The notes beneath the pieces were generated by a model that saw only the letters and a program-made list of their open reading frames with translations, did not search any database and was not told the origin of the DNA. Both the position numbers and the translations under genes were made by a program. Shown piece after piece: positions 34,692 to 44,169 of a stretch of 64,000 nucleotides of DNA. The stretch's first letter is position 1. The number at the start of each line of letters is the position of its first letter. The DNA is from Streptomyces sp. AC550_RSS872 (lineage in GTDB: Bacteria > Actinomycetota > Actinomycetes > Streptomycetales > Streptomycetaceae), in contig NZ_JAGMUL010000026.1 in the NCBI RefSeq assembly GCF_019049285.1, forward strand, positions 62,001 to 126,000, read 5' to 3'.

Positions 34692-36839
34692 TCATGAACC
34701 GCCCCCCAACAACCCCGCCGCCCGCGCCCACCGGTACTTGGCACCCAGCACGGCCACCGGCTTCTCGGTCGTGTACGGATACGCCACGACCCCCCGCTCG
34801 TACAGGTACTGGCAGGCCTCCTCGACCTCGACGTCACCCGCGAGCGAGGCGACGACGGGCTTCTCGATACCGCGCTCCCGGAACTCGGCCACCACGCGCG
34901 CGGTGAGCTCCGCGAAGACCATCGGGGGAGTGACGATCGTGTGCCAGTAGCCCAGGACCAACGCGTGGATCCGCGGGTCCTCCAGACCGAGACGGATCGT
35001 CGCCTCGTACGTCGACGGCGGCTCGCCTCCGGTGATGTCCACGGGGTTGCCCGCAGCCCCGAAGGGCGGGATGAACTCCCGGAAGGCCTCGTCGAGGTCC
35101 GGCGGGATCTCCATCAGGGACAGGCCGTTGTCGGTCACGGCGTCCGACAGCAGCACACCGCTGCCGCCCGCCCCTGTGATGATCACGATGTTGTCGCCCT
35201 TGGGGCTGGGAAGCGCCGGCAACGCGCGCGCGTACTCCAGCATCTCGTTCAGCCCGGGTGCCCGGATGACCCCGGCCTGCCTGAGGATGTCGTCGTACAC
35301 GGCGTCGTCGCCGGCGAGGGCTCCGGTGTGCGAGCCCGCGGCCTTCGCGCCCGCCGCCGTACGGCCCGCCTTAAGGACGACGACCGGCTTCTTCGGCACC
35401 GTCGCCCGCGCGGCCTCGACGAAGGCGCGCCCGTCCTTGAGGTCCTCCAGGTGCATCGCGATGCACTCGGTGTGCGGGTCCTCACCGAACCAGGTCAACA
35501 GGTCGTCCTCGTCCAGGTCCGACTTGTTGCCGAGGCCGACGATCGCCGACACGCCCGTCTTGGTCGTGCGGGCGAAGCCCAGGATGGCCATGCCGATGCC
35601 GCCGGACTGCGAGGTCAGCGCCACCCCGCCCTTGACGTCGTACGGTGTGCAGAACGTGGCGCACAGGTCCTGCCACGTCGAGTAGTAGCCGTAGATGTTC
35701 GGCCCGAGCAGCCGGACGCCGTGCCGCTCGGCGATCTCCACGATCTCCGCCTGGAGTTCGTGCTCACCTGTCTCCGCGAACCCTGAGGGGATCAGGACGG
35801 CGTTCGGGATCTTCTTGCGTCCCACCTCCTGAAGGGCCGAGGCCACGAACTTGGCGGGGATGGCGAAGACCGCCACATCCACCTCACCGGGAACATCCGT
35901 GACACTCTTGTACGCCTTGCGGCCCAGAATGTCATCGGCCTTGGGGTTCACCGGGTGGATGTCCCCGGCGAAGCCGCCGTCGATGAGGTTGCGCATAACC
36001 GAATTGCCGATCTTGCCCTGTTCGTTGGACGCCCCGATGACGGCCACCGACGACGGCTGCATCAGCCGGCGCATGGAGGTGAGGATCTCGTCGCGCGAGT
36101 AGCGGCGACGCTGCTTTGCCGGCGCTTCGGAGAGGATCACGCGGATGTCGGCGGCGACCGCGCCCTCCGCGGTGGCGATCACCGGGTTGAGGTCTACCTC
36201 GGAGATCTCCGGGAAGTCCGTGACCAGCTGCGACACCCGGCGGATCTGCTCGGCCACCGCCCACCGGTCCACGGCCGCCTGGCCGCGCACCCCGCGCAGG
36301 ATCTCGGCCGACCGGATCGAGTCCAGCATGGACAGCGCCTCGTCGGCGTCCACGGGGGCCAGCCGGAAGGTGACGTCCTTGAGGACCTCGACGAGCACTC
36401 CGCCGAGTCCGAAAGCCACGACCTTCCCGAACGTCGGGTCGGTGACCGCGCCGACGATGACCTCCTGCCCCTGCGGGAGCAACTCCTGCACCTGCACGCC
36501 CTCGATACGGGCATCCGCGTTGTACGCGCGTGCGTTCTCGACGATTCTGTGGAACGCGGCGCGCACGTCAGTCGCGCCCTCGACGCCGACGATCACCCCG
36601 TCGGCGTCGGTCTTGTGGAGGATGTCCGGCGAGACGATCTTCATGACGACCGGTCCGCCGAAGCGCGCCGCATACGCCACGGCCTCGTCGACGTCGGTCG
36701 CGAGCTCCTCGCCCGGTACGGCGATTCCGTACGCGTCGGCGATCACCTTGCCCTCGGGCGCGGTCAGCGCCGTACGGCCCTCGGCCCGTACGGAGTCGAG
36801 GAGTGTCCGCACCCTCAGGACGCGGTCTTCGGTCATCAC
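34692..36839 (-). CDS. NDP-forming acyl-CoA ligase, beta-alpha fusion
   Basis: A 715-residue acetate-CoA-ligase (ADP-forming) family protein. The N-terminal about 230 residues are an ATP-grasp domain (EGKVIADAYGIAVPGEEL, VVMKIVSPDILHKTDADGVI, DLNPVIATAEGAVAAD). Next are a CoA-binding Rossmann domain (about 270 on; VAVIGASNEQGKIGNSVMRN) and succinyl-CoA-ligase-like domains with LTSQSGGIGMAIL and the phospho-histidine loop AAGSHTGALAGDD. Many family members have the reverse order. The enzyme should interconvert an acid, CoA and NTP with the acyl-CoA; the acid is probably oxalate, formate or a related acid, by context. It overlaps the end of the CoA-transferase region closely (GTG at 36839 or ATG at 36836), so they are co-translated. 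Confidence 0.82.
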   Translation of the reverse strand: MMTEDRVLRVRTLLDSVRAEGRTALTAPEGKVIADAYGIAVPGEELATDVDEAVAYAARFGGPVVMKIVSPDILHKTDADGVIVGVEGATDVRAAFHRIVENARAYNADARIEGVQVQELLPQGQEVIVGAVTDPTFGKVVAFGLGGVLVEVLKDVTFRLAPVDADEALSMLDSIRSAEILRGVRGQAAVDRWAVAEQIRRVSQLVTDFPEISEVDLNPVIATAEGAVAADIRVILSEAPAKQRRRYSRDEILTSMRRLMQPSSVAVIGASNEQGKIGNSVMRNLIDGGFAGDIHPVNPKADDILGRKAYKSVTDVPGEVDVAVFAIPAKFVASALQEVGRKKIPNAVLIPSGFAETGEHELQAEIVEIAERHGVRLLGPNIYGYYSTWQDLCATFCTPYDVKGGVALTSQSGGIGMAILGFARTTKTGVSAIVGLGNKSDLDEDDLLTWFGEDPHTECIAMHLEDLKDGRAFVEAARATVPKKPVVVLKAGRTAAGAKAAGSHTGALAGDDAVYDDILRQAGVIRAPGLNEMLEYARALPALPSPKGDNIVIITGAGGSGVLLSDAVTDNGLSLMEIPPDLDEAFREFIPPFGAAGNPVDITGGEPPSTYEATIRLGLEDPRIHALVLGYWHTIVTPPMVFAELTARVVAEFRERGIEKPVVASLAGDVEVEEACQYLYERGVVAYPYTTEKPVAVLGAKYRWARAAGLLGGGS

Positions 36840-36840
36840 G

Positions 36841-38091
36841 TCAGATCACTCCGTTCGACTTGAGCAGGCGCAGCTCCTCGTCACCGAGGCCGAGCTCGCC
36901 GATGTAGACCTCTTCGTTGTGCTGGCCGAGCAGCGGCGAACTGCTCACCTCGACGGGGGAGTCGGAGAGTTTCAGCGGGCTGCCCACGGTCACGAACTCG
37001 CCCCGCTCGGGGTGCGGCACGGTGACGACCATGTCGTTGGCGACCAGCGAGGAGTCCTCGATGATCTCCTTGGTGGACAGGATCGGCCCGCACGGGATGT
37101 TGTGGGCGTTGAGCCGCTCCAGTACCTCCCACTTGGGCAGGGTCGAGGACCACTCCTCGATCAGCTGGAACATCTTGTTGAGCTTGGGCAGCCGGGCCTC
37201 CGGCGTCGCCCACTCGGGATCGTCGGCGAGTTCGGGCCGGCCGATGAGCTCGCTGACCGGCCGCCAGCCGACGGGCTGCACGATGACGTACACGTAGTCG
37301 TTCGGCCCGCCCGGCGCGCACTTGACCGCCCAGCCGGGCTGACCGCCGCCGGACGCGTTTCCCGAGCGGGGAACTTCCGTGCCGAAGTCCTCGTTCGGAT
37401 ATTCAGCAAGCGGCCCATGTGCCAGGCGTTGCTGGTCCCTCAGCTTCACCCGGCACAGGTTGAGTACAGCGTGCTGCATGGCCACGTTGACCCGCTGCCC
37501 ACGCCCGGTGTTCTCGCGCTGGAACAGCGCCGCGAGAATCCCCGCGACGGCGTGCACACCCGTTCCCGAGTCCCCGATCTGGGCTCCGGTCGCCAGCGGC
37601 GGCCCGTCCTCGAAACCGGTGGTCGACATCGACCCGCCCATGGCCTGAGCGACGACCTCGTACGCCTTGAAGTTGGTGTACGGACCGTCCCCGAACCCCT
37701 TGATGGAGGCATAGACGATACGCGGATTGATCTCCCGGATGCGGTCCCAGGTGAAGCCCATCCGGTCGACCGCGCCCGGTCCGAAGTTCTCGACCATGAC
37801 GTCGGAGCGCCGGATCAGCTCGGTGAGGATCTCCTTGCCGCGCTCGGTCTTGGTGTTGAGGGTGATGCTCCGCTTGTTGCAGTTGAGCATCGTGAAGTAG
37901 AGGGAGTCGACGTCCGGGAGGTCGCGCAGCTGCTTGCGCGTGATGTCCCCGGTCGGCGCCTCCAGCTTGACGACGTCCGCGCCGAGCCAGGCGAGCAGCT
38001 GGGTCGCGGAGGGACCGGACTGGACGTGGGTCATGTCCAGGACACGGATGCCTTCGAGAGCCTTGGACGGGGTATCCGTCGTGCCGGTCAT
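36841..38091 (-). CDS. frc: Formyl-CoA:oxalate CoA-transferase
   Basis: A 416-residue class III CoA-transferase that moves CoA from formyl-CoA to oxalate. It follows the Oxalobacter enzyme closely: [16 protein letters not shown] (with the Gln near the active site), [33 protein letters not shown], the catalytic aspartate Asp174 in [28 protein letters not shown], and the flexible glycine loop [10 protein letters not shown]. This match is far tighter than to generic CaiB/BaiF transferases, so oxalate use is well supported. The ATG at 38091 is 10 bp after the ThDP enzyme. It anchors the functional reading of the entire locus. Confidence 0.93.
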   Translation of the reverse strand: MTGTTDTPSKALEGIRVLDMTHVQSGPSATQLLAWLGADVVKLEAPTGDITRKQLRDLPDVDSLYFTMLNCNKRSITLNTKTERGKEILTELIRRSDVMVENFGPGAVDRMGFTWDRIREINPRIVYASIKGFGDGPYTNFKAYEVVAQAMGGSMSTTGFEDGPPLATGAQIGDSGTGVHAVAGILAALFQRENTGRGQRVNVAMQHAVLNLCRVKLRDQQRLAHGPLAEYPNEDFGTEVPRSGNASGGGQPGWAVKCAPGGPNDYVYVIVQPVGWRPVSELIGRPELADDPEWATPEARLPKLNKMFQLIEEWSSTLPKWEVLERLNAHNIPCGPILSTKEIIEDSSLVANDMVVTVPHPERGEFVTVGSPLKLSDSPVEVSSSPLLGQHNEEVYIGELGLGDEELRLLKSNGVI

Positions 38092-38101
38092 GCAGGCCTC
38101 C

Positions 38102-39784
38102 TCACTTGTACATGGTCTGGTTCATGGTTCCGGGGGCGTACGCGTCCGGGTCGACCCAGACGTTGATCAGCGACGGCTTGCCGGACTCGCGGGCGCGCCG
38201 CAGCGCGGGGCCGATGTCGGCGGGGTCACGGACCTCCTCGCCGTAACCGCCCAGCATCTGCGCGAACCTGTCGTAGTGGACGTCGCCGAGGGTGTTGCCG
38301 ACTCGCTCGCGCTCCAGGCCGTACTTCTGGGCCTGGCCGTAGCGGATCTGGTTCATGGAGGAGTTGTTGCCGACGATGCCGACGAAGGGGAGGTTGTAGC
38401 GGACGAGAGTCTCGAAGTCCCAGCCGGTCAAGGAGAATGCGCCGTCGCCGAAGAGCGCGACGACCTCCTTGTCGGGCCGCGCCTGCTTGGCCGCGAGCAC
38501 GAACGGCACCCCGACGCCGAGCGTGCCCAGCGGTCCCGGGTCCATCCAGTGCCCGGGTGACTTGGGCTGCACGACCTGACCGGAGAAGGTGACGATGTCG
38601 CCGCCGTCGCCGATGTAGATCGAGTCCTCGGTGAGGAAGTCGTTGATCTCGCTGACCAGCCGGTACGGGTGGATCGGTGAGGCGTCCGACTTCAGGCTCG
38701 GCAGCCGCTTCTCCAGCGCGGTCTGCTCGGCCGCGCGCAGCTCGTCGAGCCACTCCTTGCGCTTCGACGCCCCGCCGTTGACGCGCCCGGAGGCCGCCTC
38801 GGTCACCGACTTCAGCACCAGCCCGGCGTCGCCCACGATCCCGAGGTCGATGTCGCGGTTCTTGCCGACGGTGCGGTAGTCGAGGTCGATCTGCACGACT
38901 GTCGCGTCCGGGGAGAGCCGCTTGCCGTAGCCCATGCGGAAGTCGAAGGGCGTGCCGACGATGACGATGACGTCGGCGCCCGAGAAGGCGTACCGGCGCG
39001 ACAGTTGGAAGTGGTGCGGGTCGCCGGGCGGCAGGGTGCCGCGGCCGGCGCCGTTCATGTAGGCCGGGATGTTCAGCGTGCGCACGAGTTCGATGGCCGA
39101 CTCGGTGCCACGGGTCGTCCAGACCTGGCTGCCGAGCAGGATGGCCGGCTTCTCGGCGTGGACGAGCAGGTCGGCGAGCTTCTCGACGGCCTCGGGGTCA
39201 CCGGCCGAGCGGGTGGAGGCACGGTAGGCGCCCTGCTTCGGCACGCGCGCCTTGCTCACCGGCACCTTGGCGTCGAGGACGTCGCGCGGGATCTCCAGGA
39301 AGGAGGGCCCAGGCGCTCCGTGGTAGCACTCGCGGAACGCCATCGACACCATGTCGGCCGCGCGCGCCGTGTCCGGCACGGCCGCCGCGAACTTGGTGAT
39401 CGGCGTCATCATGTCGACGTGCGGGAGGTCCTGGAGGGAGCCCATCTTGTGCTGGGTGAGGGCGCCCTGGCCGCCGATGAGCAGCATCGGTGACTCGGCG
39501 CGGAAGGCGTTGGCGACGCCGGTGACGGCGTCGGTGGTGCCGGGACCCGCGGTGACGACCGCGCAGCCGGGCTTGCCGGTGATGCGTGCGTAGCCGTCGG
39601 CGGCGTGGGCGGCGACCTGCTCGTGACGGACGTCGACGACCTCGATGCCCTCGTCGACGCAGCCGTCGTAGATGTCGATGATGTGGCCGCCGCACAAGGT
39701 GTAGATGCGGTCGACCCCCTCGGCCTTCAGAGCCTTGGCAACGAGATGACCACCGGAAATGACGTCCTGGGTGTCGTCGGGCAT
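38102..39784 (-). CDS. ThDP-dependent decarboxylase/lyase in the oxalyl-CoA decarboxylase position
   Basis: A 560-residue thiamine-diphosphate enzyme with the Pyr, central and PP domains. The catalytic glutamate is Glu55 in [20 protein letters not shown]. The ThDP/Mg motif is [16 protein letters not shown] with NN about 27 residues on. [19 protein letters not shown] and [15 protein letters not shown] resemble oxalyl-CoA decarboxylase and 2-hydroxyacyl-CoA lyase. However, the segment corresponding to Tyr-Glu near residue 120 of the Oxalobacter enzyme reads [11 protein letters not shown], and the PP-domain tail [12 protein letters not shown] departs from NNGGIYKG. It is likely oxalyl-CoA decarboxylase by operon, but the sequence could suit another acyl-CoA lyase or a carboligase. 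AGGA lies 7 bases before the ATG. Confidence 0.75.
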   Translation of the reverse strand: MPDDTQDVISGGHLVAKALKAEGVDRIYTLCGGHIIDIYDGCVDEGIEVVDVRHEQVAAHAADGYARITGKPGCAVVTAGPGTTDAVTGVANAFRAESPMLLIGGQGALTQHKMGSLQDLPHVDMMTPITKFAAAVPDTARAADMVSMAFRECYHGAPGPSFLEIPRDVLDAKVPVSKARVPKQGAYRASTRSAGDPEAVEKLADLLVHAEKPAILLGSQVWTTRGTESAIELVRTLNIPAYMNGAGRGTLPPGDPHHFQLSRRYAFSGADVIVIVGTPFDFRMGYGKRLSPDATVVQIDLDYRTVGKNRDIDLGIVGDAGLVLKSVTEAASGRVNGGASKRKEWLDELRAAEQTALEKRLPSLKSDASPIHPYRLVSEINDFLTEDSIYIGDGGDIVTFSGQVVQPKSPGHWMDPGPLGTLGVGVPFVLAAKQARPDKEVVALFGDGAFSLTGWDFETLVRYNLPFVGIVGNNSSMNQIRYGQAQKYGLERERVGNTLGDVHYDRFAQMLGGYGEEVRDPADIGPALRRARESGKPSLINVWVDPDAYAPGTMNQTMYK

Positions 39785-39836
39785 GGCGAAGTCCTGTCCC
39801 TTCGTAGGAGGTTGGAACGGCTCTCGCGGTACATTG

Positions 39837-39860
39837 CATACAGTCGACGAATACTGTATG
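39837..39860. promoter_or_regulatory. Perfect 8-8-8 palindrome in the ThDP-enzyme/sucC divergent promoter
   Basis: CATACAGT (39837-39844) and ACTGTATG (39853-39860) flank CGACGAAT. The palindrome lies 53 bp before the ThDP-enzyme start and 70 bp before the sucC-like start. Its inner part ACAGTCGACGAA repeats the motif found before the fdh operon and gntR. It is the best-formed operator in the window and a candidate site for the FCD GntR. Confidence 0.75.
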
Positions 39861-39929
39861 AACCTTGTTATCCCGCATCCGGTGGGTGGTGTCCAGGGGG
39901 CGTGCGGCACTTTTGAGTCAGGAGCCGGA

Positions 39930-41063
39930 ATGGACCTGTATGAACACCAGGCAAGGGAACTCCTCGAGGAAAACGGCATCTTGGTGCCGCGGGCAGAGGT
40001 GACGGACTCACCCAAGAAAGCCCGCGAGATCGCACGTCGGCTCGGCGGCCGGGTCGTGGTCAAGGCCCAGGTGAAGACCGGTGGCCGCGGCAAGGCGGGC
40101 GGCGTGAAGCTCGCTGCGGACCCGGCGGCAGCCGAGATCACGGCACGCCAGATCCTCGGCATGGACATCAAGGGCCACACGGTCGGCAAGGTGATGCTGG
40201 CCCAACCGGTCGACATCGAGACCGAGTTCTACGTGTCCTATGTACTCGACCGCGCAGTCGGCGGCTTCCTCGCCGTCGCCTCGGCCGAAGGAGGCATGGA
40301 GATCGAAGAGGTCGCGGCCACCCGGCCCGAGGCCGTGGCGCGCATCCCGATCGACCCGGCCGAGGGCGTCACCTCGGCGAAGGCGGGCGAGATCGCCGAG
40401 GCGGCCGGACTGCCGCAGCAGACCGTGGACGTCCTCGTGCGCCTCTGGGAGGTGCTGGTCCGCGAGGACGCCCTCCTCGTCGAGGTGAACCCGCTCGTGC
40501 GCACCGCGCAGGGACAGATCCTCGCCCTGGACGGCAAGGTCACTCTCGACGACAACGCCCGCTTCCGGCAGGCACGTTGGGGCGCCGGCACAGTGGAGCA
40601 CGACGACGCGCTGGAGGCGGCGGCCGCCGCCAAGGGCCTCAACTACGTCAGGCTCGACGGCGAGGTCGGCATCATCGGCAACGGGGCGGGCCTCGTCATG
40701 TCGACCCTCGACGTCGTCGCGGGTTGCGGCGCCCGTCCCGCCAACTTCCTCGACATCGGCGGCGGTGCGTCGGCGCAGATCATGGCCGACGGGCTGTCCG
40801 TCATCCTCTCCGACCCGGCCGTGAAGTCGGTCTTCGTCAACGTCTTCGGCGGGATCACCGCATGTGACGCGGTCGCCGACGGCATCGTGCGGGCCCTGGA
40901 CAGCATCCGGTTGACCAAGCCGCTCGTCGTACGCCTCGACGGCAACAACGCCGCCCGGGGTCGAGCCATCCTCGACGACCGCGCGCATCCGCTGGTCCAG
41001 CAGGCCACCACCATGGACGGCGCCGCGCAACGCGCCGCCCACCTCGCCGCCGCCACAGCCTGA
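39930..41063 (+). CDS. Succinyl-CoA ligase beta-subunit-like protein
   Basis: A 377-residue ATP-grasp subunit of the SucC/MtkA family. Visible are [17 protein letters not shown], the nucleotide-grasp region [40 protein letters not shown], and the C-terminal phosphate-loop region [17 protein letters not shown] and [18 protein letters not shown]. All segments expected of a functional beta subunit are present. It pairs with the alpha subunit 14 bp downstream. As the genome must have a housekeeping succinyl-CoA ligase, this second copy in the oxalate locus may serve another dicarboxylate (oxalate, malate or succinate itself). ATG at 39930 has GGAG 5 bases upstream. Confidence 0.88.
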   Translation: MDLYEHQARELLEENGILVPRAEVTDSPKKAREIARRLGGRVVVKAQVKTGGRGKAGGVKLAADPAAAEITARQILGMDIKGHTVGKVMLAQPVDIETEFYVSYVLDRAVGGFLAVASAEGGMEIEEVAATRPEAVARIPIDPAEGVTSAKAGEIAEAAGLPQQTVDVLVRLWEVLVREDALLVEVNPLVRTAQGQILALDGKVTLDDNARFRQARWGAGTVEHDDALEAAAAAKGLNYVRLDGEVGIIGNGAGLVMSTLDVVAGCGARPANFLDIGGGASAQIMADGLSVILSDPAVKSVFVNVFGGITACDAVADGIVRALDSIRLTKPLVVRLDGNNAARGRAILDDRAHPLVQQATTMDGAAQRAAHLAAATA

Positions 41064-41077
41064 GGAGACATGACGAC

Positions 41078-41962
41078 ATGGCGATCTACCTCACCAAGGA
41101 GAGCAAGGTCCTCGTCCAGGGCATGACCGGCGGCGAGGGCATGAAGCACACCCGGCGCATGCTCGCCGCCGGCACGAACGTCGTCGGCGGCGTGAACCCG
41201 CGCAAGGCGGGCCGCACCGTCGACTTCGACGACCGCACCGTCCCGGTCTTCGGCTCGGTCGTCGACGGCATCCGCGCCACCGGCGCCGACGTCACCGTCG
41301 TCTTCGTGCCGCCCGCCTTCGCCAAGGCGGCCGTCGCGGAGGCCGCCGACGCCGGCATCGGACTCGCCGTCGTGATCACGGAGGGCATCCCGGTCCATGA
41401 CTCCGTCGCCTTCACCACGTACGCGAAGGCCAAGGGCACCCGCATCGTCGGCCCCAACTGCCCCGGCCTGATCACCCCGGGCCAGTCCAACGCGGGCATC
41501 ATCCCGGCCGACATCACCAAGCCCGGCCGGATCGGCCTGGTCTCCAAGTCCGGCACGCTCACCTACCAACTGATGTACGAACTCCGCGACATCGGCTTCT
41601 CGACGTGCGTCGGCATCGGAGGCGACCCGGTCGTCGGTACGACCCACATCGACTGCCTGGCGGCCTTCCAGGACGACCCGGACACCGAGCTGATCGTTCT
41701 CATCGGGGAGATCGGCGGGGACGCGGAGGAGCGTGCGGCCGCGTACATCAGGGACCACGTCACCAAGCCGGTCGTCGGCTACATCGCCGGGTTCACCGCG
41801 CCCGAGGGCAGGACGATGGGGCACGCGGGCGCGATCGTGTCCGGTTCGTCCGGCACGGCGGCCGCGAAGAAGCAGGCGCTGGAAGCGGTGGGCGTCCGGG
41901 TCGGACGTACGCCCACCGAGACCGCTCGCCTCGTGCTGGACCGTCTCGGCGTCGACGCGTGA
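41078..41962 (+). CDS. Succinyl-CoA ligase alpha-subunit-like protein
   Basis: A 294-residue SucD/MtkB-family subunit with a CoA-binding Rossmann domain ([22 protein letters not shown]), the acid-site block [29 protein letters not shown], and the phospho-histidine His249 in [20 protein letters not shown]. The acid-binding and phosphoryl-transfer residues of the family are intact, so it should be active with the beta subunit upstream. GAGGAG lies before the ATG. Substrate is left open because this subfamily includes succinate and malate ligases and the locus is dedicated to oxalate. Confidence 0.88.
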   Translation: MAIYLTKESKVLVQGMTGGEGMKHTRRMLAAGTNVVGGVNPRKAGRTVDFDDRTVPVFGSVVDGIRATGADVTVVFVPPAFAKAAVAEAADAGIGLAVVITEGIPVHDSVAFTTYAKAKGTRIVGPNCPGLITPGQSNAGIIPADITKPGRIGLVSKSGTLTYQLMYELRDIGFSTCVGIGGDPVVGTTHIDCLAAFQDDPDTELIVLIGEIGGDAEERAAAYIRDHVTKPVVGYIAGFTAPEGRTMGHAGAIVSGSSGTAAAKKQALEAVGVRVGRTPTETARLVLDRLGVDA

Positions 41963-42070
41963 CGTCACTCATAGGCGACGCGAGGTTACTTACGGCAGTG
42001 CCCGAGCCTCGGCAGCGTCCGCCGCAGCCATGTACGACCGCCCCGACTGTGCACCGTGAGCGGAGAACCG

Positions 42071-43612
42071 ATGGCAACCACCCTCACCCTCAAATCACGC
42101 ACCTCCTGGACCGACACCTGGCAGCGCTGCCTCACCGTCGCCCCGGAGGCCTTCCGGGAAGACCGGGTCCTCAACCTCTGGAACGCCACCTGGCAGGCGG
42201 ACGGCCGACCGCTGCCCGCCACCAGCCCCGTCGACGGCAGCCCGATCGCCGGCCCGCCGCGCCTGGACCGGACCACCGTCCACCAGGCCGTCCGCGCCTC
42301 GCTCGACCAGCACCGCGCCTGGCGGCACATCCCCCTGGACGAGCGCCGCGCCCGGGTCGCGGCCACCCTCGACGCCCTGACCCAGCACCGCGACCTGCTC
42401 GCCCTGCTCCTCGTCTGGGAGATCGGCAAACCCTGGCGGCTCGCTCAGGCGGACGTCGACCGCGCCGTCGACGGCGTGCGCTGGTACGTCGACGGGATCG
42501 AACCGATGGTCGCGGACCGGGCTCCGCTGGACGGCCCCGTTTCCAACGTCGCGAGCTGGAACTACCCGATGAGCGTGCTCGTTCACGCAGTGTTGGTACA
42601 AGCATTGGCAGGCAACGCGGTCATCGCCAAGACCCCGACCGACGGCGGTGTCGCCTGTCTGACCGTGGCCTGTGCGCTGGCCGCCCGTGAGGGCATACCC
42701 GTCACCCTTGTCAGCGGCAGCGGAGGCGAGCTGTCGCAGGCGCTGGTGCGGGCGCCCGAGATCGGCTGTGTCTCCTTCGTCGGCGGCCGCGACACCGGCG
42801 CCGCGGTGGCCACGGCCGTCGCCGACCTCGGCAAACGACATGTACTCGAACAGGAGGGACTCAACACCTGGGGCATCTGGAACTACACGGACTGGGACGC
42901 ACTCACGGCGGTCGTGCCCAAGCTCTTCGACTACGGCAAACAGCGCTGCACGGCGTACCCGCGCTTCGTCGTCCAGCGTGAGCTGTTCGACGAGTTCCTG
43001 GCGGCGTACCTCCCGGCGGTAGGCGGGCTGAGGGTCGGCCACCCGCTGGCGGTCGACGAGCCGGACGACCCCTACCCCCAGCTGGACTTCGGACCGGTGA
43101 TCAACGCGGCCAAGGCGAAGGAACTCCAGGACCAGGTCGCCGAGGCCATCGACCGCGGCGCCGTCCCGCTGCACCGGGGCCGGCTGTCGGACGCCCGCTT
43201 CCTTCCCGGCCAGGACACCTCGGCATACGTCCAGCCGGTCACCCTGCTGAATCCGCCGCCGTCCTCTCCGCTCCACCACGCGGAACCGTTCGGCCCGGTC
43301 GACACCATCGTCCTGGTCGACACGGAGGCGGAGCTGCTGGCGGCGATGAACGCGTCCAACGGCGCGCTCGTCGCCACCCTGTCCACCGATGACCGGGCGA
43401 CGTACGACCGCCTGGCCCCACAGATCCGTGCCTTCAAGGTCGGCCATGGCAAGCCGCGCTCCCGCGGGGACCGCGGCGAGCTCTTCGGCGGCTTCGGCGG
43501 GTCCTGGCGCGGGGCGTTCGTCGGCGGCGAGCTGCTGGTGCGTGCGGTGACGCAGGGGCCGGCGGGGGAGCGGCTGCCCGGGAACTTCCCGGACTACCAC
43601 CTCATGCCGTGA
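42071..43612 (+). CDS. Aldehyde dehydrogenase family protein
   Basis: A 513-residue NAD(P)-dependent aldehyde dehydrogenase. The catalytic cysteine is in DYGKQRCTAYPRFVV and the general-base glutamate in VLEQEGLNTWGIW; NVASWNYPMSVLVHAVLVQAL is the nucleotide-binding entry. The LEQEGLN sequence replaces the usual LELGGKN, so it belongs to a less common branch. ATG at 42071 follows GGAGAACCG; an in-frame GTG at 42056 is less likely. It lies 108 bp after the alpha ligase gene and is closed by a strong terminator, so it may be the last gene of that operon. Glyoxylate or another small aldehyde is a natural suggestion, without direct proof. Confidence 0.85.
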   Translation: MATTLTLKSRTSWTDTWQRCLTVAPEAFREDRVLNLWNATWQADGRPLPATSPVDGSPIAGPPRLDRTTVHQAVRASLDQHRAWRHIPLDERRARVAATLDALTQHRDLLALLLVWEIGKPWRLAQADVDRAVDGVRWYVDGIEPMVADRAPLDGPVSNVASWNYPMSVLVHAVLVQALAGNAVIAKTPTDGGVACLTVACALAAREGIPVTLVSGSGGELSQALVRAPEIGCVSFVGGRDTGAAVATAVADLGKRHVLEQEGLNTWGIWNYTDWDALTAVVPKLFDYGKQRCTAYPRFVVQRELFDEFLAAYLPAVGGLRVGHPLAVDEPDDPYPQLDFGPVINAAKAKELQDQVAEAIDRGAVPLHRGRLSDARFLPGQDTSAYVQPVTLLNPPPSSPLHHAEPFGPVDTIVLVDTEAELLAAMNASNGALVATLSTDDRATYDRLAPQIRAFKVGHGKPRSRGDRGELFGGFGGSWRGAFVGGELLVRAVTQGPAGERLPGNFPDYHLMP

Positions 43613-43618
43613 CGGGGC

Positions 43619-43655
43619 CCGCGGTGGCGCCCGACCCGCGCGGGCGCCACCGCGG
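43619..43655 (+). terminator. Strong terminator after the aldehyde dehydrogenase
   Basis: CCGCGGTGGCGCCC (43619-43632) pairs perfectly with GGGCGCCACCGCGG (43642-43655), a 14-bp stem with 9-nt loop, 6 bp after the stop codon. Confidence 0.85.
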
Positions 43656-43875
43656 ACCGGTCCGTGCGGGAGCCCGAGGCCAGGACCGCCCTTGCCCTTC
43701 TGTGACCGTTCTGTCACCTGCCGTGAGGGGTCACGGGTCGGTCCGCGGGACGCCCGGCGCAGGGCCCGCAGCGGCCGTCCAGCGTGCGGATATGCAGGTG
43801 AAAGGCACTCCGAAACCTTGGTATTGTTGTCCACGTCGCCGAGGGGAAGACCCCCGGCAAGGCGGCAGACACCTA

Positions 43876-43960
43876 GTCCGGGTGGCGGAATGGCAGACGC
43901 GCTAGCTTGAGGTGCTAGTGCCCTTTATCGGGCGTGGGGGTTCAAGTCCCCCCTCGGACA
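43876..43960 (+). tRNA. tRNA-Leu, anticodon GAG
   Basis: An 85-nt class II tRNA. The acceptor arm GTCCGGG pairs with CTCGGAC and one G-T pair, followed by discriminator A at 43960; CCA is not encoded. The D-arm GGCGGAATGGCAGACGC has the Leu pattern. The anticodon stem is CTAGC/GCTAG with loop TTGAGGT, anticodon GAG at 43909-43911. A long variable arm (TGCCC...GGGCG) and T-arm GGGGGTTCAAGTCCCCC complete it. It reads CUC and CUU codons, CUC being very common in Streptomyces. Confidence 0.97.
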
Positions 43961-43971
43961 CAGATTGTTTC

Positions 43972-44013
43972 CAGCTGATGCGGGTCGAGGGTTTCCTCGG
44001 TCCGCATCAGCTG
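43972..44013 (+). terminator. Terminator after tRNA-Leu
   Basis: CAGCTGATGCGG (43972-43983) pairs perfectly with CCGCATCAGCTG (44002-44013), followed by TTTGT. The 12-bp stem begins 11 bp after the tRNA. Confidence 0.85.
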
Positions 44014-44169
44014 TTTGTGCGGCCTATTGATCGGTGCCACCTCCGGGCTTGACCTCACCGCAAAAATCAGCTGCTTCGCCACCGCCCGGCTCCCTAGACT
44101 CACCACACCATCACGCGCCGCCCACCACCCGGCGGCGCGTCGTCGTGACGAGTCGAGGGGAGCCGGGCC

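Noticed and set aside
37379..37648. Possible small gene opposite frc
   Set aside because: It is antisense to the conserved frc frame and has neither a ribosome site nor a domain.
43876..43960. tRNA-Leu as an integration site of a mobile element
   Set aside because: No integrase, excisionase or direct repeat of the tRNA 3' end was seen in the following sequence.
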